From: Termitomyces sp. T153
Lineage: Eukaryota; Basidiomycota; Agaricomycetes; Agaricales; Lyophyllaceae
Direction: 5' to 3'
NCBI GenBank assembly: GCA_018296165.2
Contig: JACKQL020000197.1
Span: 1-57,085, forward strand
Length of the DNA stretch: 57,085 nt
The first letter of the stretch is position 1. Every line of letters starts with the position of its first letter. The position numbers and the translations under genes are program-made. The notes below the pieces were generated by a model. It did not search any database. It saw nothing but the letters and a program-made list of their open reading frames with translations, and was not told the origin of the DNA. Shown piece by piece: positions 45,455 to 55,800 of the stretch.

Positions 45455-47280
45455 AGTTGATCTTATCTTGATCTCATCTCTTTCATCGCAGCTCATAGCA
45501 ATTACCTCGTGGCTCGAGGAGGACAGTAATGAGTAAACATTTGTACCTGACCTCCGACTCTGAAATTCTTACTATCCTCAAGCTAAGCAGGTAATAGGAA
45601 AGATGGCAAACATCGCATGATATGCCAATGTACATAGGCGCCCACAGTTCGGCGCTCAGCTTCAAATCAAGATGTCAAGTGACCCTTCTTGTTTCTGAAC
45701 CCACAAATACGGACCAAAAAATAGAAGATCATTTGTGCACCCTCTTGTCGTTCGCATGCGTGTACGATCCGCGATTGTCCTTAGTGTATCCGATGATCAC
45801 TAAAGCGTCACGCGGCTCTACCAGTGTTTTCTCCATCAGTTATACCTTGTTTTCTGCATTCCATCAAGGTCCCATGACACCCTGCTTTTAATTCTTTTTG
45901 TCTAAAGAAATCAGACTTTATGAGCACCCACAGACCAATGATGTATAAAGCCTGATCTCTTTCTTGTTCAACGGACTAACAGTTCTTTTCGACCACGTTT
46001 GAGTTTCCTCCTAATGTCTCTTTCACTACAGTGCTCGATAGAAATCTCATGCTTGACGTTTGGCCTCATACACGCGTCCACGATTATGCTTCAGTCATCT
46101 CTTCACTTTCGCTTCCTGAGGTGGAAACATGTCGTTGAACATGAGCAGGTCTTTTAGAATGCGCCACACAAGAACATGTTTAGTCTGTGAGTGCCTCGAC
46201 CAATGTTGATTTCGAGTTTGTCCAGCTGATCATCATCTCCTACTTGGAGGTGCACCGTGGGCGATGCTTGAACGATAAACTCATTAACGCTGCTCAGTAA
46301 CTTTCTCGTCGATGAAAGATACATCCCAAATTCTCTGTATTGTGTGCCTCAAGGTAAAGTTCTACACTTGCGTCGCCTACTGCTTCGACTCATCTTCGAG
46401 AATGAACACAGACAGACCTCTTCGAGTTGCAAGTAATTCAATATGCAAAATCAAGGTATGTCGACTCATCTATATATGTTGATTGACTTGTCCCCTGATC
46501 AACCTCGCACTAGATTTTCAATATATTTTGCGTGATTTGCGTGATTGTGTGAACCTTTTTACCCTCCATCTGTCTTTTCTACACCTTTTTTCTTCTACTC
46601 TTTCTCCTCGCTTTTTCAAACTACTAGATGCGCACCCCATCATCCACGATCCTTTCGGGTCATCAGTCACTGGCCTGCAACTTGGTCCTGACACTCTTTG
46701 GATCTATGATACTTGTCTTGTGAAGCATTCCATGCTCCACGTTGTCCTCCTCGTTGCGAGACCGGAGTTGACGACTCACATACGAGCTTTTGCAACTCAA
46801 ATACTTTTCTAGCCCTATTGGGCCCCAACAGGTTGCATATCTCCCATCGTCCTGTTTGACATAATCATTAACGTCTTGTTTTCTAGTATTCGGGCCATTT
46901 ACAACTATGATGTCAGAAACTTCCCGACAGAATCCTTTGCCGTGTCACTTATGAGGTTTAGAAGCTGTTGTCAGGTATGTAAGTCGATCGAAGTTTGCGA
47001 ACTGTCCATTCTCACTGTGCTCTCGACAGTCTTCAACAACTGAGATATTCCCCTTACCTTGGTTTAATATCTCTAACAATCATGTTTTTGATATGATACA
47101 TAAACACATCATGAAAGTTTGAAATCGGTCATGCAGACAATAAAGTTCATTATACAAGTCTGTCTACCAACACAGGGCTTGTAGAACACAGTCAAAATTT
47201 GATAGTGGGGAGGAGCGACATCAGTAGCTGTATCTTGTTAAGAAGAACGCTGTCGTAAGAATAGAGAGCCTTACATGTGC
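45455..47280. repeat. Right copy of the 1.8-kb tandem duplication
   Basis: This is the same order of landmarks as the left copy, offset by about 1.79-1.85 kb. The flanks have diverged clearly (many substitutions, several indels), whereas the core 46529-46813 is close to identical to 44739-45020. The corresponding frame (46483-46812) ends early after ATQILF. A single 3-nt insertion in the core keeps the frame. Conserved GT and AG signals around the core in both copies (ATCAAGGTATGT before, CACTAG or GCGCTAG at the start) suggest it is or was an exon of a duplicated plus-strand gene of unknown function. Confidence 0.75.
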
Positions 47281-47601
47281 AAGGGATCGCGGCCACGGTG
47301 GCAATGATCCGATACCCAATGTTTTCTACGTCCTGCATGACTGATGTGTTCGTAATGAACAACGATGGAATTCTATTCTGCACATACGGGAATAAATCCA
47401 AGGTAGAGGAATGCCAGAATTGATAAGAGCACCGAGGGTACCACCGACTAATGCTTCAATAATCGTGAAATTTGGAACCTGGGAATGATTATTCGTGTAA
47501 CCCCATGTTTCTGCAGTTGCTTCATTCTGTAAGGACCACGTTTCCCCATCGGTGTCTGCATGCCACCGGACCGTCAAGAAATATGCCTGTGAAAAGCCCA
47601 T
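47109..47601 (-). CDS. Small hypothetical protein
   Basis: Three exons can be joined in phase: 47601-47388, 47325-47275 and 47233-47109, with introns of 62 and 41 nt (donors GTATGT and GTAAGG). The product would be 129 aa. Exon 1 contains YFLTVRWHADTDGETW and a hydrophobic stretch (FTIIEALVGGTLGALI); exon 2 encodes NIGYRIIATVAAIPCT. I do not recognise the family. A membrane or secreted protein is possible. The 41-nt intron is short for this genome, which lowers confidence. The last exon lies inside the right copy of the tandem duplication, and a degenerate counterpart is at the end of the left copy (about 45340-45430). Confidence 0.4.
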
Positions 47602-48114
47602 GATACATCGATCGAAGTGCTAGGAAAGGATACAGAGCTGTGATAGCCAGTTGAATCAGAGAACAGAAGCTAGTGGTGCTAAGATAGGTCTTTAACAAAG
47701 GTCGACGAAGTGAATAGTCGACCGAATTGATTCGAGTTGCGAGATCAGCGAGAGGACATCTTGACCACTAGTGACTCGGAACAACCGCCTCCGCATCACG
47801 GGGCTATGATACCGAGGTAAGTTGCGAGGAAGAAAGCGAATAAGGCCTATCACTAGGGACTACGATCCAACCATCATGAATGATCTATGATTTCGCCTCA
47901 GTCGACGTTTCATGATGCACTTCTTATGCCAGTCGGAAAGACAGCTGACGCAGCTTCCAGTGTTTATAACAAGCTGATCAAATAGGTTCAACACCCAGCA
48001 CCTTGCCCAACGGAAATCGAACTTCTACTTTCTTCCACCATTGTTTCTTGTCTCTCTCAGCCTTGTAACATACCAGATTTCTCCTATTGTGCATCTTCGC
48101 TGTCACCAATTGAT
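47602..48114. other. Divergent promoter region of the small hypothetical and 7-TM genes
   Basis: The two genes diverge from this 0.5-kb interval. No frame, repeat or clear TATA element is convincing, apart from TTTATAAC near 47962, about 150 nt upstream of the 7-TM start. Confidence 0.4.
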
Positions 48115-49454
48115 ATGAGTCCTGAGGAACGACTAGTCATTCAATCTTTAGGCATAAATCTTGTTTTCGAGGGAATAGCCAATGCTGCTACTGCCTCTCT
48201 GTGGTCTGGTGCGTAGTCGTGAAACAATCTACTATTCTTGATCAGTCAGCTCTTTTACAGGCATTATGATCCCGATGTTTATCATTATCATTCAATATCT
48301 GAATGGGTATATGATTATTGACATGATCAGAATCCTTCAACTCAGCGAATATATATGCGAACAGGATGCCCACAAAACATCGGATCACATTGAGCATAGT
48401 TTCAATCGGTTTGGTTGGGACGGCTTCTCTATGCATGTTGGGGGTGTGGCAAAGCATTATTGCGATTGATCTCTTGGCCGGCATTACAACCACACCTCCT
48501 TTGAAACAACTCGACTCTGTAAATTCCAAATTGGATATATTAGGGGTTGCACAGAGTTGGATTATAGTCCTTCTTGTGAGTCAGACCTAAAATAATCAAA
48601 TATGATGCTGAACAGTGGGACACTCCTTGCATAGCCAGTTGTAAATGATGGATTCATCATATGGCGAGCATGGATTATCCTAGGCGAACAACGATGGACG
48701 ACATATCTTTCGGTCGCATCGTGCATGTGTGCTTTTGGTATGTCGTTGTCATCTCTTTAAATACACTTTATAGACACAGCAACTTTCAGTCATTGCAATT
48801 TCTAGCCTTATTTTGATTTCTGTTTTGAATACATTTGAATCATCTGACATATGGGAAGCCTCACATGGACCTTACTATATCTTGAATTATACTAGCACGG
48901 GTCTCTCACTGGCAATAAATACCATTTCCACATCTTATGTCGCGTGGACTTTATGGTAAGTACCTATTCTCTCACTGCGACTTCCTTTCTTCGGTTATTG
49001 TTGACTGCCGAATGAGTACAGGACATATCTGAGTGCACTTCCAAGTAACCTCCGATCTCTCTTCACTTCGTGGCGAATTTTGTGGCTTCTTGTGGATTCT
49101 GGGCTCATATACATGCTGCTACAAGTGTGTAATTTTCCTGTTGCATCAGATCCAAGCCATCAGCTAAACCATCGCAGGTAACAGCCATTGTGGTTGCGCG
49201 TGCCGTTCCTGGTGACATAATAGGAAGTAATGTTTTCACTGTAATTACCGACACATACTACTTTATCTCTGTTGGTGATTTTTGTTTGAGAGCATCGCTG
49301 CCCGCTGATGTCAGGCTTTCAGCTAGCATACCCATCAATAACCATCTTCCTTATATATGGTCCTTTTTCGATCCGTGGAGTCCATGAGACAGTGGCATCC
49401 TTCAAGAATATCAGCGATCCCGAAGTGGCCCAGCCAGGCCATAGTCCGAGTTAG
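48115..49454 (+). CDS. Basidiomycete 7-TM membrane protein of unknown function
   Basis: Eight exons: 48115-48208, 48261-48306, 48365-48575, 48635-48737, 48790-48955, 49022-49124, 49178-49274 and 49315-49454; introns are 40-66 nt and phases agree. The product is 319 aa. Hydrophobic segments are spaced as in seven-pass proteins: GIMIPMFIIIIQYL, ITLSIVSIGLVGTASLCML, AQSWIIVLLPVVNDGFII, ISSLILISVLNT, a segment around NTISTSYVAWTLW, LLVDSGLIYMLLQVTAIVVV and AYPSITIFLIY. The NDGFIIWRAWII motif (Asp-Gly then Trp-Arg-Ala-Trp) and the closing AYPSITI are recurrent in a large family of uncharacterised Agaricomycete membrane proteins. Receptor-like function is speculation. The acceptor TTTTACAG at 48260 was preferred over CAG at 48245 because of its pyrimidine tract and the resulting membrane segment. 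Confidence 0.8.
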
Positions 49455-50073
49455 AGAACCGTCTTTCTCAGGTTGGTACATTTTCGAAAAGAAACAATTG
49501 CTCTAACTACAGTTAACTGTGCAGCGTCTTCGAGTTCGACGATGAAAATCTCAACGTGCTCGATCTCAGGACTCAAGGTCACTTGTATCTAGATTGTCTA
49601 TTGAATTTCATACAACTGTTATCTTGATTTCAAGATCCGAATGGAAAGCGAATCAATTTAGAGTGATGAGAGGACGCGTCCTTATGATCGATCAAATTGA
49701 AATGGCACAATGAGTATTGGGCTGATTCAAGGAAGTGGAATGAGGCCTACCTTGAGATGCACAAGAAGAAGAGCTCGTATGGACGGGTCAACAAAAATAG
49801 CTGCAGTTTGTGACTGCTTCCTGTACAGGCATCGCCCAAAGTGTTGTGGAGCGAAGTTAGAGAGGCGTCATCAATCAAAATGCCTGTAAAAAGTAATCTG
49901 ATACCGAACCAACGTGTCCCTATATCGATATCTAAACATGCAGCAAATTGTAGATCGATCACGAAACATCAGCGATACTCATACAACCACCAAAGATCCA
50001 TATGCATACACAGAATAAAGATACCTTCCCCCCTCCTACCCTCCCTTGCCTCTTGCTCTCTGCTACTTCTAAA
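49455..50073. other. Convergent 3' region between the 7-TM and Mis13 genes
   Basis: Both genes end toward this interval. The frames here are short or are shadows of the Mis13 coding exon. Nothing further is seen. Confidence 0.45.
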
Positions 50074-52518
50074 CTACCTCCCAGGCGTCGTCCCCCTCCT
50101 CGGTGTCCCCGGCATCTTCCTAGGCGTCAACCCAACCCCACCGGTTCCCATCGGCACCTCCGTGATCCTCCTCTCACTCGGATCTCCCACCCTCTGTACC
50201 TCTCTCACTGCTCGTCTCACCGCATCACCCACCTGTGCCGGCGGCCGTGCTGCATCTACCCTCGCTAGCGCACGAAGTAAAGCTAGTGCCTCGTCTGCTT
50301 CTTCTCGGTCTTTGTTGACTCCTCTTCTTTCCATTCCTCCACCCGCACCGGTGCTCATATACCGCTCGAGAACGTTGGCTGGTGTTTCGCCGGTAGTCGA
50401 TGAGGACGAGAACATGGGCAAAGATGGATGTCGCGCATCTAAAGCCCGCGCAAGCACTTCGAACCGCGCATCGAGCGCCATCTGCGCAACCTCTGTCGTC
50501 TGTCGTGCCTGGCTGGCCATAACATACAAATGATCCAACTTAAACTCCACATCTTTCATCCGCTGATTAAGAACCTTGTCCGCTTCCATCTCTGCTTCTG
50601 CTTCTGCCTGCTTCTGCTTCGTCGAGGTAGCCTCTATCTCCTCCTCCATCTCCACATCGATATTGTAGCCTTGCGAAAACGTAGGCAAGGGTCGAGAATC
50701 CGGATCTACGCCCTTCTGCATACTAGGTCCCGCCCCAGGGGACTGGTCTTGATCATGGTCGGGGCCAAGTGCTTTCCGCCGTGCGCGTGATCTCGCGAGC
50801 ACTTTCCTCGCAAGCCTAAACCCAGTCTGAAAAGTTGGCGGCAGATCCTGTTCGCGCGGTTCAAGACTCGGCGCGCGTTGCTTTCCTTGCGCTTTGGCGG
50901 AGGGTGTAGCCGTGCTTGGTTCTGTGCCTGTTGATGGGCTGGTGCTGGGGATAGGAAGGCCTAGATCGGCTCGTCGTTTTTCGATATTGGATCGGACACG
51001 ACGAGCGTAGGCATCGTAAGCAGATGAGACTTTTTTCCAGGCTTCTTCTTCTTTTTCCGCACTGTTGTGGTACAGGGATATGTGAAATCAGAACAGACTG
51101 AAGGTCGAGTGAGTTGATGATAGTCTAGCTTCACCTCTTGATGTGCCCAAGATACACCCCCTCCCACGTCCGATTTGTCACATTCTGCTTATTCTCCGCC
51201 AAATTTACATTCAGATTAACATCAGAACCCCCACTGAAAAGACTGAGATTCACACGGCGTTGAGCGAGCTTGCGCAGGATGTCTTCTTGCGTTGCTTTGA
51301 GTACCGCTTCGGCTTCTGCTGAAAGCTTTGGTAGGGGTGGGTCTGGAGGCGATAATGAAGAGGGTGAAGGGGAAGAGGAAGGGGAAGAAGCGGCCACACG
51401 GGCAGAACACCAGATGAGGAGTTGTCTGACTCGATCAGAGTCTGGGAGGTCTGAGTCAATGTGTTTATAAAACGACGTGTCCGCGACGGAGTTGTGTGGT
51501 TGTGCTGTAACGGATGGTATGAGAATCAAAAACACGAAAAAAAGCCAGGGCTCACTGATCACGCCAGTAGCCTCAAACGAACTGCTTATTCTTTTCCCCC
51601 TTCCACCTACTGAACTCTTGCGTCGACTCGACCCCGGCGCACTCTGACCGGGCCTCCGCGGGGGCGTAATAGGATCCACTATCATACCTGGATCCGTAGG
51701 GGTATCTGAGCCTCCAGAGGAAAAAGCAGCCATCGCCCCGGCGCGCAAGCGCTTATTTCTCTGAATCTGCGGCGTCTCATCCTCCTCTGCATGAAGAGGT
51801 GCGGACATGTCGATGATCGTTTCCGCTTCTGGATGCTTCCCATGCACGTTGCTCGTGGGCTTAGACACAGTTTGAGTAGGAAACCGATATTTTGGATTTG
51901 ACCCCGAACCCGAACTCAGACCAGAGGCGTCGGGTGTTTGTGGAGCTCGTGACATCCGACGTAAGTTAGCCGCTTCACTATCCATGGCTCGTACGGCCGC
52001 GTCCAATGCGGGATCAGCGTCGGGGGTGTTGAACCGTGTTCCTGTAGCAGATTGTGAACGGAGGAGAGATAAGGAGGAGGGTTTGAAAGTAGATGGTTGG
52101 GATTGTGAAGGTTGAGAAGACTTGAACTTCTTTGTGGGGGGTTTTGTGATCGGTGCGGGTGCGGGCAAGGATGAGGAGGGAGGAATTTGTGTGCGGACGA
52201 TAAATAGGCCGCCAGGAGCTTCTTCAGCATTTGCAACTGGGTTGTGGGGTCAGTCGGCGTATGACTATAAGTATTAGAAGTGATTGAAACATACGTTTCC
52301 TCTTCAACGCGCCAGTTTTTGACTGATAAGCGAATAGTATATCTTATTATCCCAAGGAAGCAGGGATCGAGACTCACCTCACGTTTAGCCTTCTTAGAGG
52401 CATTTACCAACGGATTGCTCGTCGCAGTCATACTGCCCGTGCTCATGACTTCGTTTGTCTTCGCGTTTGCTTCGTCGTCAGAGGCCTTGCGTTTATTCGT
52501 CGCGTTGTTAAGCAGCAT
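50074..52518 (-). CDS. DSN1: Kinetochore protein Mis13/Dsn1 (Mis12 complex)
   Basis: Exons: 52518-52378, 52322-52295, 52236-51556, 51504-51135 and 51061-50074, introns 51-73 nt, all phases agree. The product is 735 aa. The Mis12-Mtw1 (Mis13) domain begins near residue 290: SFYKHIDSDLPDSDRVRQL then LLIWCSARV, followed by EDILRKLAQRRVNLSLF and EEEAWKKVSSAYDAY. The N-terminal third is disordered and basic (KRKASDDEA, KKFKSSQPS) with a patch RNKRLRAGAMAAF that resembles the Aurora-target/CENP-C docking region of Dsn1. The C-terminal ~250 residues contain a coiled-coil (MEEEIEATSTKQKQAEAEAE) and low-complexity sequence, longer than in yeasts. In the Mis12 complex this protein links the inner centromere to Ndc80 and Spc7/Knl1 in the nucleus. 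Confidence 0.88.
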
Positions 52519-53136
52519 AAGAGGTAATTCAACCTTTCTGCACTACACCACAACTCGAAGCGTTCAGGAGAGAACGAAGGCGCGTCGGTCGCTGTCCGAC
52601 CTGATGGTGGGTGCGGGTCAACAGGCGGAGTTTGAATACAAGAGGAGGTGTTCCCACGTACTCTGCAGTTTGCGATCAACAATATACATTTTAGCCTCGA
52701 AATGTGGATTTGGAGGCGCACTGCAATAAGTCTTACGTGGCGCTCAAATTCTCTTTATAATGGTCTGGCTCAATTTTTAATGTCAAATGCAATTGCACGA
52801 CCCCGGCTACGAGTTTTGGAGATAAAATTACATAATGAACAAAAACGCGTGTACACGTGACTAATCAGATATTGGAATTTCGCGTGGTAGAGATGTCCCG
52901 TTGTCTCTCTGTGATACTCAAGTATATCATACTGGTACTCCGTGCGTTTGTTTTCATCAAACCAAATGATTTACTTTCAGCTTTGCCAAATGGACATAGG
53001 ACTCTTGGTTTTTACAGATGACGACATTGATTCACCGTTGAACGTTGATTAACGTTGATTGTTCATCGCGTGATCGTTCACCTCAACCTTTCTGCCCTTC
53101 CAAGCAATGACACACTTACTGCAATGACTCAAATGT
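52519..53136. other. Promoter region of Mis13 and 5' flank of tRNA-Pro
   Basis: The frames 52443-52721 (-) and 52280-52860 (+) overlap or adjoin the first Mis13 exon and have no domain. The tRNA promoter is internal (A and B boxes), so this flank is mainly the Mis13 promoter. A duplicated GTTGATT is seen near 53041-53060. Confidence 0.4.
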
Positions 53137-53215
53137 GGCCTTGTAGTCTAGAGGTACGATACTTGCTTTGGGATTCAAGTTGCAAGTGGCCTGGGTTCGA
53201 ATCCCAGCAAGGCCC
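53137..53215 (+). tRNA. tRNA-Pro(TGG) with an 8-nt intron
   Basis: The cloverleaf is complete. Acceptor stem GGCCTTG (53137-53143) pairs with CAAGGCC (53208-53214). The D-arm contains AGAGGTA. The anticodon stem CTTGC (53162-53166) pairs with GCAAG (53182-53186). The T-arm is CTGGG-TTCGAAT-CCCAG. The anticodon loop would be 15 nt, so eight extra bases (53173-53180) sit one base 3' of the anticodon TGG (53169-53171), the canonical position for a nuclear tRNA intron. The discriminator base is C, as in fungal tRNA-Pro. Confidence 0.95.
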
Positions 53216-53648
53216 ATACCATCAGTGCGCTCATCACTGTTGAATCAAAATATGAAGGTTTTTGTTGCTGTGATTATGTGGCTACTGATGTGCAAGGACG
53301 GTGTCGTACTATGATCAACAATGTTAATTGGGTCGAAAAAGATATCGATGTGATACAAAGGGTGCAATATATTAAAATTTGGTGAATATCATGTTTTTCA
53401 ACTTCTCTTATGCCGACCACCCCACCTCTGCTGCCTTGCGAGTTTTTATAATTGACCAGATACGTCTCTATACGTCTATCAGACTCCAGGATTTGTTACA
53501 AACGGTGTTTAGGCTACCTTTTAACCTCGAGGCTAGATCAGAGTGAACCGACACCATTCGCACAACCAACAGTCCTTTCACGATGTTGCTAAACGCGATT
53601 TCACTTGACATTTAAAATATTATCTAAAGAACCTACAAAATGCCAAAG
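53216..53648. other. Intergenic, 3' flanks of tRNA-Pro and HNH gene
   Basis: No gene found. There is no clear T4 terminator directly after the tRNA; the first T-rich stretch is near 53259 (TTTTTG). Confidence 0.4.
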
Positions 53649-54993
53649 CTACTCTGTAGATTTTTGAAGCCAACACTCAATCTTTTGACTGAGATCTGGG
53701 TCAGTGCCTCTTGGAGAGTCCGTCTTCATGGTTCTTTGAAGACGGGCTTGACGCCTGGCTTTCTTTGCGTTGTACATCCAGGAGGCAAACACCAGGTCTC
53801 GTACATCAATGTTCTCTCTGATATGGCTTTCCCCAGTGGCCCGATGTGTTTCCTCCACATGAACAGCCGATACGCCACCACTACCCTTACGACGAATAAC
53901 CGGGATACTACGACTTCTGTCACCGCCATCATCAGCATTGTTATTGATGTCGTCTTCGTCCTCATTGTCACTGTTAAAATCGTCATAGAAAATATCTTTC
54001 GTCGCTTGCCAGATATAGTCTTTAGATTCTGACAATCCCCACTTCTGAAGAACGGCGCAGCCATACGTATAATCGAAAAGCACGCTGGGAGGAGAGTCAT
54101 GAGAAGGCGGGAACCAAGCATCTGAGTTGTGATGAACGTGCAAAGACCCGACGTGGGCCTGATAGTCATCCAAAAAATATTGGAGAGTGATTCGACTGTC
54201 TGCAGGTGTGGAGTTGGCATTATTGACTGGTAATCCGACATCACTGGTATCCATAGCAAAATTGGGTGTCTGGGAAAATGTCGAAAGATGACTAGTGGTT
54301 GCTGGCATGACAAACCCTCAAGAAAGCTAGTCCAGAGTATCCAAACTGACGATGCACAAGACTGTTAAGTAACATGCCGTTCCGAACATCGTTAATGTCA
54401 TCAATTGGGGGTTGAACATCTGGATGACGGTGGTGGCGGAGTCTTTCCATGTACTTGTTCAAAGTGAAGATTCCTTTATGATACGGGAGACAATTGGACA
54501 TACCTTGCTGCCTTTGCTGTGAGGAATGATATGACAAGCATCGCAATATCTTGTAAGTGTACCTGACACGACGCAATGTCCGTCACGGGCCACTACCCTT
54601 TGCGTGAAACCTGAGCGCGCGTTGGAAAGAGTTGACGTGTTGGAAAGAGATGATCCAGAGTTGGATGTTCGGTCGTCCATTCCACGAGGATCAAGCCACA
54701 AGGGCTCGCCTAGAATCGATGGTAAACAGGGAATCTTGTAAAGTTAATTAAGCTCTTACTCGCCATCAGCAATATAATAGTAGTCCGCGCTTTGAAAAGG
54801 AGCATGGTAGTCTTGCACCTCATCTCCTCCAGCTGACGTCGAAATATGGCCTTCTTGACCATATATTGTGTAGGCAATAAAGCGAAGCCACTTGAGCGGG
54901 TGGGTGGAGAAGCGTTGACACACCAAAGGAAATAGATAGAATAGGGCGATATAAATCATTGTACAACATATATAGGACAACATTTTCTGCCAT
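53649..54993 (-). CDS. HNH nuclease-domain protein (fungal), possibly frameshifted near its start
   Basis: Exons from the right: first exon to 54764, then 54709-54504, 54453-54316 and 54269-53649. The HNH core is VVARDGHCVVSG then CDACHIIPHSKGSK and, across the next intron, PPIDDINDVRNGMLLNSLVH with GLAFLR, the usual order in basidiomycete HNH proteins. Intron 1 (54763-54710) appears to be GC-AG: only the donor GCGAGT at 54763 keeps the frame into EPLWLDP. Introns 2 and 3 are GT-AG (50 and 46 nt). The start is uncertain: an ATG at 54983 is in frame but gives an odd hydrophobic N-terminus, while an ATG at 54993 gives a family-like VVLYMLYNDLYRPIL and STLLHPP that must shift by one base near 54898-54907 to reach LKWLRFIAY. 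The last exon has an acidic Asp/Asn-rich stretch. DNA cleavage is inferred from the fold only. Confidence 0.72.
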
Positions 54994-55270
54994 GGTAAGG
55001 AAACAGTATATGCAGGAGTCGTCCACAAAGAGTGAACCAGCCGGTTGCGGTTGAGACAGTGGAGAGTCACGCTTTGTCACACACAAGGACTTGTGCTTCA
55101 GAAATCTGTAAGTTCCGAGTATTGAAAAAATCCTCCTCTTTGATTAATGATTAATCATAAGATATGGGCGCCAATCAATTCGGGCAGAATGTATTACGTT
55201 ATGATAGATACCTCCGTCAAGGGAGCGGATTCGAGGTGGATTTGGGGGTGGATTTGGACCTGGAGTTGAG
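54994..55270. other. Spacer between the HNH gene and the gag relic
   Basis: AT-rich with TGATTAATGATTAATCA near 55140. It is the likely promoter side of the HNH gene. Nothing else is seen. Confidence 0.35.
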
Positions 55271-55800
55271 CTAAAGCCGACTCCAAATCAGCTTCAAATC
55301 CGCGTTCGACTTTCTAAACCAGTCTTCGGCGGCTCGGCGGTTCAGACGAAGTTTGAACTTTTGATATGACGAAGCAATCAAATGATAAGGCTGTCGAGAT
55401 TTTCTTACAGACAAATGTTGAAAAGATTTGCTGAAGGAGTTGAAATGCACATTTGGCACAGACTTGGAATGGATCTGTTTTAGTTTGTGCCACATTGCTG
55501 CTGAATCATTGCAAATATCATCAACATGGGTCTTGTTCCCCTTGTCAAGCCATTGGTAGATTTCCCCTGTGGCTCTGTTGCTGCAGAGCTGATAGGACTG
55601 TTGCCTGGGCCAATATTGCATCTTTTCAGTCCTTGGGTTCTGTTTCTTGTTCAGAGACAATTCACAATCCACCAACAGACATGAGTCACCCATGCACTGC
55701 CTTTTCCCACTCTGCATATTTAATTATGCTAAGCTTTGACATCAGCAATCAAGAGGTAGCTTCATCCATGCAAGGCAGACAGGCCAGGGTTGATTAACAT
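55271..55800 (-). mobile_element. Decayed Copia-type retrotransposon gag fragment
   Basis: On the minus strand the text IKYAEWEKAVHG, then a stop, LMSVGG, another stop, and IVSEQETEPKD resembles the start of a UBN2/Copia gag domain (Trp, then LLMSVGLW-like). The frame then changes to an open stretch (55717-55271) with QLCSNRATGEIYQWL, DICNDSAAMWHKLKQIHSK and NVHFNSFSKSF, matching the helix-rich middle of these gag proteins. The stops and frame changes mean it is inactive, and no integrase or reverse transcriptase follows to the left, so it is a truncated copy. The rest of the element may lie to the right as untranslated leader and LTR. Confidence 0.6.
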
